A DNA stretch of 64,000 nucleotides from Actinomadura hallensis (GTDB taxonomy: Bacteria > Actinomycetota > Actinomycetes > Streptosporangiales > Streptosporangiaceae), in NCBI RefSeq assembly GCF_006716765.1, contig NZ_VFPO01000001.1, positions 1,488,001-1,552,000 of the forward strand. The letters run 5' to 3'. Position 1 is the first letter of the stretch. The number at the start of each line of letters is the position of its first letter. A program made the translations under genes and the position numbers. Below, one piece after another: positions 7,600 through 15,486 of this stretch. Under the pieces are notes generated by a model. That model made no database searches. It was not told where the DNA came from and was given only the letters and a program-made list of their open reading frames with translations.

Positions 7600-8520
7600 T
7601 CACTTGATGATCACGGTGTCGGCGGGGGCGCCCTCGTCGGGCGTCCAGCCGTCGTGGCCCGCGTCGGCCCGCCAGTGCTTGCCGGCGTAGCGGACCTCGG
7701 TCAGCCCGTAGACCTTGGCGTGCGTCACCGCCCACGTGGCGACGGCCCAGCCCTCGCGGGGGGTGTTCGCCTTCACCGCGTTCCAGGAGTCCGGACGGGA
7801 CACGGCGCCTGCCGTGAGGGGGCCGGGGCCGTCCACCCGGAGCCTGCTGCCGAACGCGCGGCGCATCTCCCGCAGCGCCTCCGGGCGGCGCGACTCGGTC
7901 CGTTCGCCGGGCGGGAACCAGCACCGCGCCGTGCCCGGCTCGCGGCCGGTGAACGCCGTCGCGAGCACCTCGCCCGCCTCCTCGTGCTGGGCGTAGGCCC
8001 TGCCGTCGGCGCTGCGCTGCACCTCCTGCGCCGCGACGTGCAGCTCCTGGTCGAGGTAGCCCTTCACCTGGACCAGCGCGTCGAAGAACTTGCTGGTGGA
8101 CACGACGGGGTCGCGGAGCTTGTCGGGCGTCCCCCACCCCTGCGAGGGACGCTGCTGGAACATGCCGACCGAGTCGCGGTCGCCGCTCGGCAGGTTGCGG
8201 ATGTGCGACTCCTGGATCGCGGTCGCGTAGGCGATCACCACGGCCCGCTCGGGGAGCCGCTTGCGGAACGCGACCGCGGCGATCGTGGCGGCGTTGGCGC
8301 CCTGCTCCAGATCCAGGGACATCTTGCCCGCGCTCGCCGTCACCTCGCAGCCGGACCCGTGCAGGTACGGCCGGGCCCGCTTGAACATCGCGTAGCCGCC
8401 CACGGCCAGCAGCACCACGAGGACCGAAAGGCCCGCGGCCCACGCGAGGCCGCCGCGGCGGCGCTCGCCGCCGTCCGCCCCCTTGCCGGGGCGCCCCCTC
8501 AACCTAGCCCAAACAGCCAC
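7600..8520 (-). CDS. Membrane-anchored lysozyme/transglycosylase-like protein
   Basis: This 306-residue protein has a basic N-terminus, one membrane helix (about 25-46, WAAGLSVLVVLLAVGGYAMF) and a long outer part. The stretch around residues 90-125 (AIQESHIRNLPSGDRDSVGMFQQRPSQGWG) has the E-S-x-x-x-x-N-x-x-x-G-D-x-x-S-x-G-x-F-Q-Q pattern of lysozyme-like/soluble lytic transglycosylase folds. Homologues in actinomycetes are often mislabelled heavy metal transporter. A role in peptidoglycan turnover is inferred from this motif. It starts with GTG at 8520; a good ribosome site is not evident, so the first few residues are uncertain. Confidence 0.65.
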   Translation of the reverse strand: MAVWARLRGRPGKGADGGERRRGGLAWAAGLSVLVVLLAVGGYAMFKRARPYLHGSGCEVTASAGKMSLDLEQGANAATIAAVAFRKRLPERAVVIAYATAIQESHIRNLPSGDRDSVGMFQQRPSQGWGTPDKLRDPVVSTSKFFDALVQVKGYLDQELHVAAQEVQRSADGRAYAQHEEAGEVLATAFTGREPGTARCWFPPGERTESRRPEALREMRRAFGSRLRVDGPGPLTAGAVSRPDSWNAVKANTPREGWAVATWAVTHAKVYGLTEVRYAGKHWRADAGHDGWTPDEGAPADTVIIK

Positions 8521-8564
8521 GCGAAGACGGTACCGGGAACGGCCGCACAGTAAGCTCCTGAGGC

Positions 8565-9401
8565 ATGACCGATACGTCTACCAGCCCGATCTCCGGTGTC
8601 ATCGACGAGCTGTGGGAGCGGCGCGCCGACCTCACGCCGGACGACGCCGACGCGCGGGCCGCCATCGTGGCCGCCGTCGACCAGATCGACGCCGGCGAGG
8701 CCCGCGTCGCCCGCATCGATCCCGCGTCCGACGACGTCGTCGTCGACGAGCGGGCGAAGCGGGCGATCCTGCTGAGCTTCAAGGTCCTCGGCATGGTGCG
8801 CTCCCAGGTCGGGGACTTCCGCTACCACGACCGCATCCCGCTCAAGAGCCGCCTGGACGGCGTCCGCGTCGTCCCCGGCGCGATCGCCCGCTGGGGCTCC
8901 TACCTGGCGCCCGGCGTGGTGCTGATGCCGTCGTTCACCAACATCGGCGCCTACGTGGACTCCGGCACGATGGTCGACACGTGGGCGACCGTGGGCTCGT
9001 GCGCCCAGATCGGCAAGAACGTCCACCTGTCCGGCGGCGTCGGCATCGGCGGGGTCCTGGAGCCGCCGAACGCCCGGCCGGTGGTCATCGAGGACGAGGC
9101 GATGATCGGCAGCCGCTCGATGATCGTCGAGGGCGCGCGGGTCGGGAAGGGCGCCGTCGTCGGGTCCGGGACGAACCTGTCGGCGTCCATGCCCGTCATC
9201 GACGTCGAGACCGGCGAGGAGGTCAGCCGCGGCCGCATCCCCGACTGGTGCGTCGCCGTCGGCGGCACCCGCACCAAGGAGTTCAAGGGCGGGACGTTCG
9301 GGCTCCCGGCCGTGCTGATCCTCAAGCGTCTGGAGGAGGGCCAGCGGCACGACAAGGCGGCCCTCAACGACATCCTCCGCGACCACGGCATCAACACCTG
9401 A
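8565..9401 (+). CDS. dapD: Tetrahydrodipicolinate N-succinyltransferase
   Basis: This 278-residue protein is of the actinobacterial DapD type. It has a helical N-terminal domain followed by a left-handed beta-helix with hexapeptide repeats (about residues 105-215, including GAYVDSGTMVDTWATVGSCAQIGKNV and GGVGIGGVLEPPNARPVVIEDE). It transfers succinyl from succinyl-CoA to tetrahydrodipicolinate in the lysine/meso-diaminopimelate pathway and works as a trimer. dapE, acting two steps later, lies 0.8 kb downstream. The signature DTWATVGSCAQIG and the C-terminal KEFKGGTFGLP are intact. Confidence 0.95.
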   Translation: MTDTSTSPISGVIDELWERRADLTPDDADARAAIVAAVDQIDAGEARVARIDPASDDVVVDERAKRAILLSFKVLGMVRSQVGDFRYHDRIPLKSRLDGVRVVPGAIARWGSYLAPGVVLMPSFTNIGAYVDSGTMVDTWATVGSCAQIGKNVHLSGGVGIGGVLEPPNARPVVIEDEAMIGSRSMIVEGARVGKGAVVGSGTNLSASMPVIDVETGEEVSRGRIPDWCVAVGGTRTKEFKGGTFGLPAVLILKRLEEGQRHDKAALNDILRDHGINT

Positions 9402-9426
9402 TCCCCTGCCGCGGGACGCTCGCCCG

Positions 9427-10218
9427 CTACACGGGGATCTCGGTGATCTTGAGGGGACGGTCGGTGAGGACGGCGGCTGCGGCGGCGTAGCCCGGGCCCG
9501 GGGCGAGGTCGGCCAGCCGGACGGGCGAGACCGCCGCCTCGCCGTCCCACGCCAGCACCTCGGCGGGCTCGTCGGGCGCGGAGACGTGGATGGCCGTCAT
9601 CGGCGCCGCCAGCCCGTGCCCGGTCGCCTTCAGCAGGGCCTCCTTGCGGCTCCAGTAGGCGTGGAAGCCGCGCCTGCGGTCGGTCATGGCGGCGAGGGCC
9701 TCCCGCTCGGGCTCGCTGAGGACCATCCGGGCGAGCCGCTCGATGTCGCGGTCGCTCTCGCGCTCCACGTCCACGCCGACCTCGGCGCCCTCGGCCAGGA
9801 CGAGGACGACCCGGTCGCCGGAGTGGGACAGCGAGAAGTCCACCCCGGCGCCGGGCAGGCGCGGCTTGCCGTGGCCGCCGCCGCAGTGGCGGCACTCGGT
9901 GGTGAAGCGGATGGCCCGCGGGTCCAGGCCGGTGACCTCGGCGAGCGTCGTCCGCGCCAGGAACCGGCCGGTGACGAAGCGGGCCTTGTCCTCCGCACGG
10001 AGGAAACGGTCGTAACGGGCGCGTTCGCCGTCGTCCAGCAGCTCGCGCATACCGGGCTCGTCCGCGGGGACGGCCCAGCGTACGGCGCACTCGAGCTGCT
10101 CGGCCGCGGGCGTCTCCGCCGCAGGCGCCTCCACCACGGGCGCCTCCACCACGGGTTCCTCCACCACGGGCCCTTCCACGACGGGCTTGTCCACGAGCCG
10201 ATGATAGGACTTGAGCAT
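9427..10218 (-). CDS. Sfp/EntD-type 4'-phosphopantetheinyl transferase
   Basis: The core has the family signatures GVDVE (Mg-binding Asp) and W-S-R-K-E-A-L-L-K (F/WxxKExxxK motif), plus SLSHSGDRVVL. It transfers phosphopantetheine from CoA to carrier-protein serines of polyketide, peptide or fatty-acid synthases. Starting at ATG 10218 gives 263 residues with an odd N-terminal run of PVVE/PAAE pentapeptides (about residues 12-41). A GTG at 10194 would keep most of that run. The ATG overlaps head to head with the divergent dapE start. Neither start has a strong ribosome site, so the N-terminus is uncertain while the enzyme call is firm. Confidence 0.87.
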   Translation of the reverse strand: MLKSYHRLVDKPVVEGPVVEEPVVEAPVVEAPAAETPAAEQLECAVRWAVPADEPGMRELLDDGERARYDRFLRAEDKARFVTGRFLARTTLAEVTGLDPRAIRFTTECRHCGGGHGKPRLPGAGVDFSLSHSGDRVVLVLAEGAEVGVDVERESDRDIERLARMVLSEPEREALAAMTDRRRGFHAYWSRKEALLKATGHGLAAPMTAIHVSAPDEPAEVLAWDGEAAVSPVRLADLAPGPGYAAAAAVLTDRPLKITEIPV

Positions 10219-11293
10219 GGGGCTGGACCTTTTCTCCGACGTCGCGGACCTCACGGCGGCGATCGTCGACATCGAGTCGGTGAGCGGCGCGGAAGGGCCC
10301 CTCGCCGACGCCGTCGAGGAGGCGCTGCGGGCGCTTCCGCACCTCGCGGTCGAGCGCGTCGGCAACAACGTCGTCGCCCGCACCGACCTCGGGCGCGCCG
10401 AGCGGGTCGTGCTCGCGGGGCATCTCGACACCGTGCCGCTGAACGGCAACCTGCCGTCCCGCGTGGAGGGCGCCCGCCTCTACGGCTGCGGGACGACGGA
10501 CATGAAGAGCGGCGTGGCGGTCGCCCTGCGGCTCGCCGCGACCGTCACCGAACCGCAGCGCGACGTCACCTACGTCTTCTACGACTGCGAGGAGGTCGAG
10601 GCCGAGCGGAACGGGCTGCGGCACCTCGCGGCGTCCCGGCCGGACCTGCTCGCCGGGGACTTCGCCGTCCTGATGGAGCCGACCGGCGCGCTCATCGAGG
10701 GCGGCTGCCAGGGCACGATGCGCGCCGAGGTCACCGCGCGGGGCGAGCGGGCCCACAGCGCGCGGGCGTGGATGGGCTCCAACGCGATCCACACCGCCGG
10801 GCGGATCCTCGACGTGCTGCGCGCCTACGAGCCGGCCCGTCCCGTCGTGGACGGCCTGGAGTACCACGAGGGCCTGAACGCCGTGTTCATCCGCGGCGGC
10901 GTCGCCGGGAACGTCATCCCGGACGAGTGCGTCGTCACGGTGAACTACCGCTTCGCGCCCGACAAGTCCCCGGCCGACGCCGAGGCGTACCTCAGGGAGA
11001 TCTTCCGCGAGTTCGAGGTGACGATCACCGACAGCGCGTCGGCCGCGCGGCCCGGGCTGACGCACCCCGCCGCCGCGGCGTTCGTCGCCGCGAGCGGCGC
11101 CGGCGTCCGCGCGAAGCTCGGCTGGACCGACGTCGCCCGCTTCGCCGACCTCGGCGTCCCCGCCGTCAACTACGGCCCCGGTGAGCCCACCCTGGCCCAC
11201 ACGAAGGACGAGTACGTCGAGATTCCCCTGATAGCGGAGTGCGAGCGACGTATGCGCGCGTGGCTGGAGACGCCCATTAACGTGGCCCCATGA
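10217..11293 (+). CDS. dapE: Succinyl-diaminopimelate desuccinylase
   Basis: This 358-residue M20-family metallopeptidase has the di-zinc ligands in AGHLDTVP (His, Asp), GCGTTDMKSG (bridging Asp), DCEEVE (catalytic Glu pair), LMEPT and a C-terminal GEPTLAHTKDE histidine. It hydrolyses N-succinyl-LL-diaminopimelate to LL-diaminopimelate and succinate. ATG 10217 has AGGA at a good distance; a TTG two codons earlier is less likely. Its stop overlaps the start of the LOG-family gene (ATGA), a coupling seen in many actinobacteria. Confidence 0.94.
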   Translation: MGLDLFSDVADLTAAIVDIESVSGAEGPLADAVEEALRALPHLAVERVGNNVVARTDLGRAERVVLAGHLDTVPLNGNLPSRVEGARLYGCGTTDMKSGVAVALRLAATVTEPQRDVTYVFYDCEEVEAERNGLRHLAASRPDLLAGDFAVLMEPTGALIEGGCQGTMRAEVTARGERAHSARAWMGSNAIHTAGRILDVLRAYEPARPVVDGLEYHEGLNAVFIRGGVAGNVIPDECVVTVNYRFAPDKSPADAEAYLREIFREFEVTITDSASAARPGLTHPAAAAFVAASGAGVRAKLGWTDVARFADLGVPAVNYGPGEPTLAHTKDEYVEIPLIAECERRMRAWLETPINVAP

Positions 11294-12105
11294 CGTTGAG
11301 ACCCGATTCCCCGATGCGGCGGCAGGGACCCGCGACGCTGCGGGGCAAGGCCGTCCCGAAGACCACCACCGACCAGCGGCTGCTGGACAGCAGGGGGCCC
11401 GTCGACTGGGTGCACGCCGACCCGTGGCGGGTCCTGCGCATCCAGGCGGAGTTCGTGGAGGGGTTCGGGCTGCTGGCCGAGCTGCCGAAGGCGGTCAGCG
11501 TGTTCGGCAGCGCACGCACCAAGCCCGACTCCGACGAGTACAAGCTCGGCGTGGAGATCGGCGCCCTGCTGCACGAGGCGGGCTACGCCGTGATCACCGG
11601 CGGCGGACCGGGGATCATGGAGGCGGCCAACAAGGGCTGCGACGAGGCGGGCGGCCTGTCGGTCGGCCTCGGCATCGAGCTGCCGTTCGAGCAGGGCATC
11701 AACGACCACGTCGACATCGGGGTGCAGTTCCGCTACTTCTTCGTGCGGAAGACGATGTTCGTCAAGTACTCCCAGGCGTTCGTGGTGCTGCCCGGCGGGT
11801 TCGGGACGCTGGACGAGGTGTTCGAGGCCATAACGCTCGTCCAGACCAGGAAGATCACCCGGTTCCCGATCGTGCTGGTCGGCACCCGGTTCTGGAGCGG
11901 GCTGCTCGACTGGATCCGGGACCAGATGCTCGCCACCGGGAAGATCTCGCCCCAGGACCTCGACCTGATCCACCTCACCGACGACCCGCAGGAGGCGGTC
12001 CAGGTCATCGTCGAGGGGCACTCCCGCGCCGAGCAGGAGATCGCCGAGGCCCGCGCCCAGAAGGAGCACGCCAGGCGGCTCAGGGAGGCGGCGGACGCCG
12101 AGTGA
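11290..12105 (+). CDS. LOG-family cytokinin-type nucleoside 5'-monophosphate phosphoribohydrolase (TIGR00730)
   Basis: This 271-residue protein has the LOG motifs GGGPGIMEAANKG (about residue 100) and PGGFGTLDEVFE (about 175), which bind the nucleotide phosphate and form the active site. The N-terminal 60 residues are the extension seen in the actinobacterial subgroup typified by M. tuberculosis Rv1205, which releases cytokinin bases from their ribotides. It is translationally coupled to dapE. The stop is followed within 2 bp by a strong hairpin. Confidence 0.88.
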   Translation: MTLRPDSPMRRQGPATLRGKAVPKTTTDQRLLDSRGPVDWVHADPWRVLRIQAEFVEGFGLLAELPKAVSVFGSARTKPDSDEYKLGVEIGALLHEAGYAVITGGGPGIMEAANKGCDEAGGLSVGLGIELPFEQGINDHVDIGVQFRYFFVRKTMFVKYSQAFVVLPGGFGTLDEVFEAITLVQTRKITRFPIVLVGTRFWSGLLDWIRDQMLATGKISPQDLDLIHLTDDPQEAVQVIVEGHSRAEQEIAEARAQKEHARRLREAADAE

Positions 12106-12106
12106 C

Positions 12107-12133
12107 CCGGGGCCGCCGTGGCGGCGGTCCCGG
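12107..12133. terminator. Hairpin terminator between convergent genes
   Basis: CCGGGGCCGCC pairs with GGCGGTCCCGG (10 Watson-Crick pairs and one G-T) around a 5-nt loop. It starts just after the LOG-gene stop and ends 9 bp before the stop of the convergent gene at 12142, so it can end transcription from both sides. There is no T-run, as is usual in actinomycetes. Confidence 0.6.
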
Positions 12134-12141
12134 AGCGCCGG

Positions 12142-12720
12142 TCACCTCGCCCGCGCCCCGATCCGGCCCCTTCTCCGGCGCAGCGCCCGGCCCGGGCCCT
12201 TCCGCCGTCCGAGAGAGCCGGCCGCGGCGCGCCTCACCGCCCGCCGGACGCGGTCGCGCCGCGGCTCGGGTTCGGGCGCGAGCCGCCCGCCGACGATGAC
12301 GCCGTACAGGAGGTGGTCGAGGACCATTCCGGCGCGCCAGGCGACGCCGTGCTCGTGCACGTGGCGCACGCCGAGCGCCGGCGCCATGCCGATCTCGAAG
12401 CCGAGCCAGGCCACCAGGCCGTAGACCGGTCCGCTGGCCGGATGGGCGCGGACCCGGCGCGGCAGCATCCCGTACGCCGCGCCGGTCATCGTGCCGTACG
12501 TCCAGTGCAGAAGCTCGGTGAACGCCCGCTGGTGGCGCTCGGGCACCCTGCGGAGGACCGGCAGGCGCTGGTCCACGATCGCCTCGGGCGGGCTCTGCTC
12601 ATGGGGGCCGACGGCCGCCGTCACCGTCCGGACGCCGGTCATCGCCATCGCGCCGACGAGCCCCCGCGCCCCGGCCCGGGCGACGGTGCCCGCGTTCGTC
12701 TCCGGCATTTCGGTTCTCAT
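12142..12720 (-). CDS. Conserved membrane protein of unknown function
   Basis: This 192-residue protein is preceded by a good GGAGGT site. Hydrophobic segments lie near residues 18-36, 78-100 and 105-130, and the middle has a conserved-looking GTMTGAAYGMLPRRVRAHPASGPVYGLVAWLGFEIGMAPALG block. The last 45 residues are extremely Arg-rich. I do not assign a family with confidence; it resembles small DUF1440-like/YagU-type membrane proteins. It is divergent from the hydrogenase operon, with about 240 bp between them holding inverted and direct repeats. Confidence 0.7.
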   Translation of the reverse strand: MRTEMPETNAGTVARAGARGLVGAMAMTGVRTVTAAVGPHEQSPPEAIVDQRLPVLRRVPERHQRAFTELLHWTYGTMTGAAYGMLPRRVRAHPASGPVYGLVAWLGFEIGMAPALGVRHVHEHGVAWRAGMVLDHLLYGVIVGGRLAPEPEPRRDRVRRAVRRAAAGSLGRRKGPGRALRRRRGRIGARAR

Positions 12721-12756
12721 CGCGACCTCCCGCGTGGGGTCGTGCTGCCCCCTGGG

Positions 12757-12819
12757 CCGGGAAACATGCGCCCCCCGCGTCGGAAGCGCGCCGTGCGGGC
12801 ATGGCGCGCGGTTTCCCGG
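12757..12819. repeat. Nested inverted repeats upstream of the hydrogenase operon
   Basis: An outer 9-bp repeat (CCGGGAAAC at 12757-12765, GTTTCCCGG at 12811-12819) encloses an inner hairpin (GCGCGCC at 12786-12792, GGCGCGC at 12803-12809, 10-nt loop). All pairings are perfect. The structure lies in the divergent promoter region and could be an operator, a terminator of the leftward gene's antisense reading, or an RNA leader element. No function is assigned. Confidence 0.4.
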
Positions 12820-12840
12820 GGCGTGCGGTAGCGGCGCCCG

Positions 12841-12890
12841 TCACTTACTGGACGCCTTCACTTACCGGCGGTGATTCCGCGTTGTTATAT
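12841..12890 (+). promoter_or_regulatory. Candidate hydrogenase-operon promoter with direct repeats
   Basis: Two 11-bp direct repeats, TCACTTACTGG (12841) and TCACTTACCGG (12858), are 17 bp apart and differ at one base. A -10-like TTATAT lies at 12885-12890, 17 bp after TTACCG (12862-12867). Direct repeats abutting a poor -35 suggest an activator-dependent promoter. This is inference from spacing alone. Confidence 0.4.
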
Positions 12891-12957
12891 CTGAATCGCC
12901 CTGCCGCTTTCACGCGGTGAGATGTGCGCGAATTCCGCCCGGGGGAGGGGTGCGACC

Positions 12958-14418
12958 TTGAGGAAGCGCGAGGCGGTCACGGTCGCCGGAGGCTTCGAGC
13001 ATGCCCGCTCCGTCGCCGACGCGATCCTCTACGAGGGCTACCTGCTCTACCCCTACCGGCGTTCGTCCGGCAAGAACCGGGTGCGCTGGCAGTTCGGTGT
13101 GCTGGTCCCGCCCGCGTGGGCGCGGGAGCACGGGCTGGAGGACACGGGCGTCGCCGGCTCCGCGGAGGCGGCGTGGCAGCAGACCGAGTGCCTCGTCGGC
13201 GCGCCGCCGGACGCGGAGATCCGGTGCCGCGTCCGTTTTCTGCAGACGCAGCGCAAGAACGTGGAGGAACGGATCTCCGACCGGGATTTCCGGCCGGTCG
13301 ATTCGATCAGCCTGGGCGACCGGCTGGAAGTCGCCTTCGACGAGGCCGTGCGCCAGGAGTTCGATTTCCGGGTCTCCCTCGGAAAGCTGCTGGACGGCGG
13401 TGCGAAGTTCGCCGTCGGGATTCCCGGGGGCGAGGACGTCGATCCCGTCCTGGACGACGAGGGCCGCGTCCGCGGGCGGACCGTGCGCAAGCGGTGGCCG
13501 GTGACCGCCCGCGTGACGATGTCCGCCGTGCCGGTGTCAGGTGTGCCGACGGCGGCGGAGACCCCGGAGGGCGCCGCCCCGCACGGGCTCCACCGGCTGC
13601 GGGTGCGCATCGACAACACCGACGACGGGACCCCGCCCGACGCGCCCCGCGACGAGGCGCTGCACCGGTCGCTGCTGGCGTGCCACGTGCTGCTCGGAAC
13701 GGCCGACGGCGCGTTCCTCTCCCTGCTCGACCCGCCGCCGTGGGCCGCGCGGGCGGCCGCGGAGTGCGCGAACGTCCACACGTTCCCGGTGCTCGCGGGC
13801 GCGCCCGGCGAGCGGCACGTGGTGCTGTCGTCGCCGATCCTGCTGTACGACCACCCGCGCGTCGCCCCGGAGAGCCCCGGCGACCTGTACGACGCGACGG
13901 AGATCGACGAGATCCTCTCGCTGCGGACGCTGACGCTCACCGACGAGGAGAAGCGCGAGGCGCGCGGCACCGACCCGAGGGCCGCGGAGATCCTGGACCG
14001 GACCGAGTCCCTGTCGCCGGAGGCGTTCGCCCGCCTGCACGGCACGATCCGTCCCCCGGCGCCGCACCCGCCCGAGGTCGAGGGCGCGGACACCGTCGTG
14101 ATCGGCGGCGTGCCCGTCGCGCGGGGGAGCCGCGTCCGGCTCCGGCCGAAGTCGCGCGGCACCGACCCGCAGGACCGGTTCCTGGACGGCCGGACCGCGC
14201 TCGTCGAGGCGGTCATGACCGACGTGGACGACGCGACGCACTTCGCGGTCACCGTCGAGGACGATCCCGCCGCCGACCTCAACCGCTGGTACGGGCGGTA
14301 CCGCTACTTCTCGCCGGACGAGGTCGAGCCGCTACCCGCGCCCGGCGCGGAGCCCGGCGGTGAGGCCGGCGGGGAGGTCGCCGCGGAGTCCCCCGGGCGG
14401 TCCGGGGACCGCCGGTGA
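12958..14418 (+). CDS. Large protein of unknown function, first gene of the hydrogenase operon
   Basis: This 486-residue soluble protein has no recognised domain, no membrane helix and no metal-binding Cys/His cluster. The start is taken as TTG 12958 because GGGGGAGGGG precedes it at 7 nt; ATG 12922 would add 12 residues but has no such site. The segment SVADAILYEGYLLYPYRRSSGKNRVRWQFG near the N-terminus and a C-terminal RYRYFSPDEVEPL segment look conserved-domain-like. It overlaps the hydrogenase maturation protease gene by 4 bp (GTGA). I recall similar proteins leading group 1h hydrogenase clusters in other actinomycetes. An assembly or electron-transfer-partner role is inferred from position only. 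Confidence 0.75.
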   Translation: MRKREAVTVAGGFEHARSVADAILYEGYLLYPYRRSSGKNRVRWQFGVLVPPAWAREHGLEDTGVAGSAEAAWQQTECLVGAPPDAEIRCRVRFLQTQRKNVEERISDRDFRPVDSISLGDRLEVAFDEAVRQEFDFRVSLGKLLDGGAKFAVGIPGGEDVDPVLDDEGRVRGRTVRKRWPVTARVTMSAVPVSGVPTAAETPEGAAPHGLHRLRVRIDNTDDGTPPDAPRDEALHRSLLACHVLLGTADGAFLSLLDPPPWAARAAAECANVHTFPVLAGAPGERHVVLSSPILLYDHPRVAPESPGDLYDATEIDEILSLRTLTLTDEEKREARGTDPRAAEILDRTESLSPEAFARLHGTIRPPAPHPPEVEGADTVVIGGVPVARGSRVRLRPKSRGTDPQDRFLDGRTALVEAVMTDVDDATHFAVTVEDDPAADLNRWYGRYRYFSPDEVEPLPAPGAEPGGEAGGEVAAESPGRSGDRR

Positions 14419-15032
14419 GCCGGGTCCTCGTCGCCGGGATCGGCAACGTCTTCCTCGCCGACGACGGGTTCGGCGTGGAGGTCGCCCGCCGCATGGCCCG
14501 CTCCGGCCCGCCGGAGGGCGTGCGGGTCGCCGACTACGGCATCCGCGGCGTCCACCTGGCCTACGAGCTGCTGGACGGCCGCACCGACACACTGATCATG
14601 GTGGACGCGGTGCCCGTCGAGGGCCCGCCCGGCACCCTCGCCGTCATCGAGGTGGACGGCGCCGCCGTGGACGAGGCGATGGCCGGCCTGGACCCGTCCG
14701 ACCCGCTCGGCCCGCCCGCGGTCGACGGGCACGGCATGAACCCGGTCGCCGTGCTGCGGACGCTGCGGCGGCTCGGCGGGGAGATCGGACGCGTCCTCGT
14801 GGTCGGCTGCCGCCCGGCCGTCATCGAGGAGCGGATGGAGCTGTCGGAGCCCGTGCGCGCGGTGCTGGACGACGCCGTCCGGCTGGTGACGGACCTGGCG
14901 CGCGACGAGGCGAACCGAGAAGAGGCGGACCGCGAGGACGCGAAATGCGAAGACGCGGGCCGCGATGGACCGGGCCGCGACGAGACCGGCGCCGGCGGGG
15001 CGAACACGAGCAGGGAGCGGACGCATGCATGA
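14415..15032 (+). CDS. Hydrogenase maturation protease (HyaD/HybD/HycI family)
   Basis: This 205-residue endopeptidase has the family's GIGNVFLADDGFGVEVARRM N-terminus (nickel-sensing acidic residue), VDAVPVEGPPG and DGHGMNP motifs. It would cut the C-terminal tail of the large subunit after the conserved His once nickel is inserted. The final 35 residues are a charged, repetitive tail (EEADREDAKCEDAGRDGPGRD-like) outside the normal about 160-residue fold. The GTG start overlaps the upstream stop, and its own stop overlaps hypA by 8 bp. Confidence 0.9.
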   Translation: MSRVLVAGIGNVFLADDGFGVEVARRMARSGPPEGVRVADYGIRGVHLAYELLDGRTDTLIMVDAVPVEGPPGTLAVIEVDGAAVDEAMAGLDPSDPLGPPAVDGHGMNPVAVLRTLRRLGGEIGRVLVVGCRPAVIEERMELSEPVRAVLDDAVRLVTDLARDEANREEADREDAKCEDAGRDGPGRDETGAGGANTSRERTHA

Positions 15033-15399
15033 GCTGGGGATGTGCGAGGGGATCGTCGAGGCGGCCCTCCGGCGGGCGGACGGACGCCCGGTCCGGGGCA
15101 TGCGCGTCCGCATCGGCGGCCATCCGGTCGACCCGGAGGTGATCGAGCAGGGCGTGCGGGTCGCCGCGGCCGGCACCGCGGCCGAGGACGCCGCGCTCGA
15201 CCTGGTCCTCGAACCGCTGGCGGTCCGCTGCGGCCGCTGCCGCGCGCGGACCCCGGTGAACTCCGCCGCGGCGCTCGCCGCGTGCCCGGCCTGCGGGTCG
15301 GTGGACGTGGAGAGCACCGGCCGCGAGGACGTCGTCCTGGAGTCGATCACCGTGGACGCCCCCGTGGGCGAACCCGCGGGCGGACCGGCCCGCGACTGA
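15025..15399 (+). CDS. hypA: HypA-like hydrogenase nickel-incorporation protein
   Basis: This 124-residue protein starts MHELG with the nickel-binding His2. It carries the zinc site as two CxxC pairs (CGRC and CPAC, about residues 71-93). HypA delivers Ni to the large subunit together with HypB. The C-terminal third is longer than in E. coli HypA (116 residues). No hypB, C, D, E or F is in the window, so those functions must be encoded elsewhere. Confidence 0.88.
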   Translation: MHELGMCEGIVEAALRRADGRPVRGMRVRIGGHPVDPEVIEQGVRVAAAGTAAEDAALDLVLEPLAVRCGRCRARTPVNSAAALAACPACGSVDVESTGREDVVLESITVDAPVGEPAGGPARD

Positions 15400-15486
15400 G
15401 CCGCCCGCCCACCCCCGGCAGCGTCCCCCCGGCAGCGTCCCCCCGACCGAGGCCCGACCCGGGACTCCCGACCGAGGAGGTACGCC

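Noticed and set aside
12421..12480. Hydrogenase regulatory role for the divergent membrane protein
   Set aside because: Nothing in the protein links it to H2 metabolism beyond being next door.
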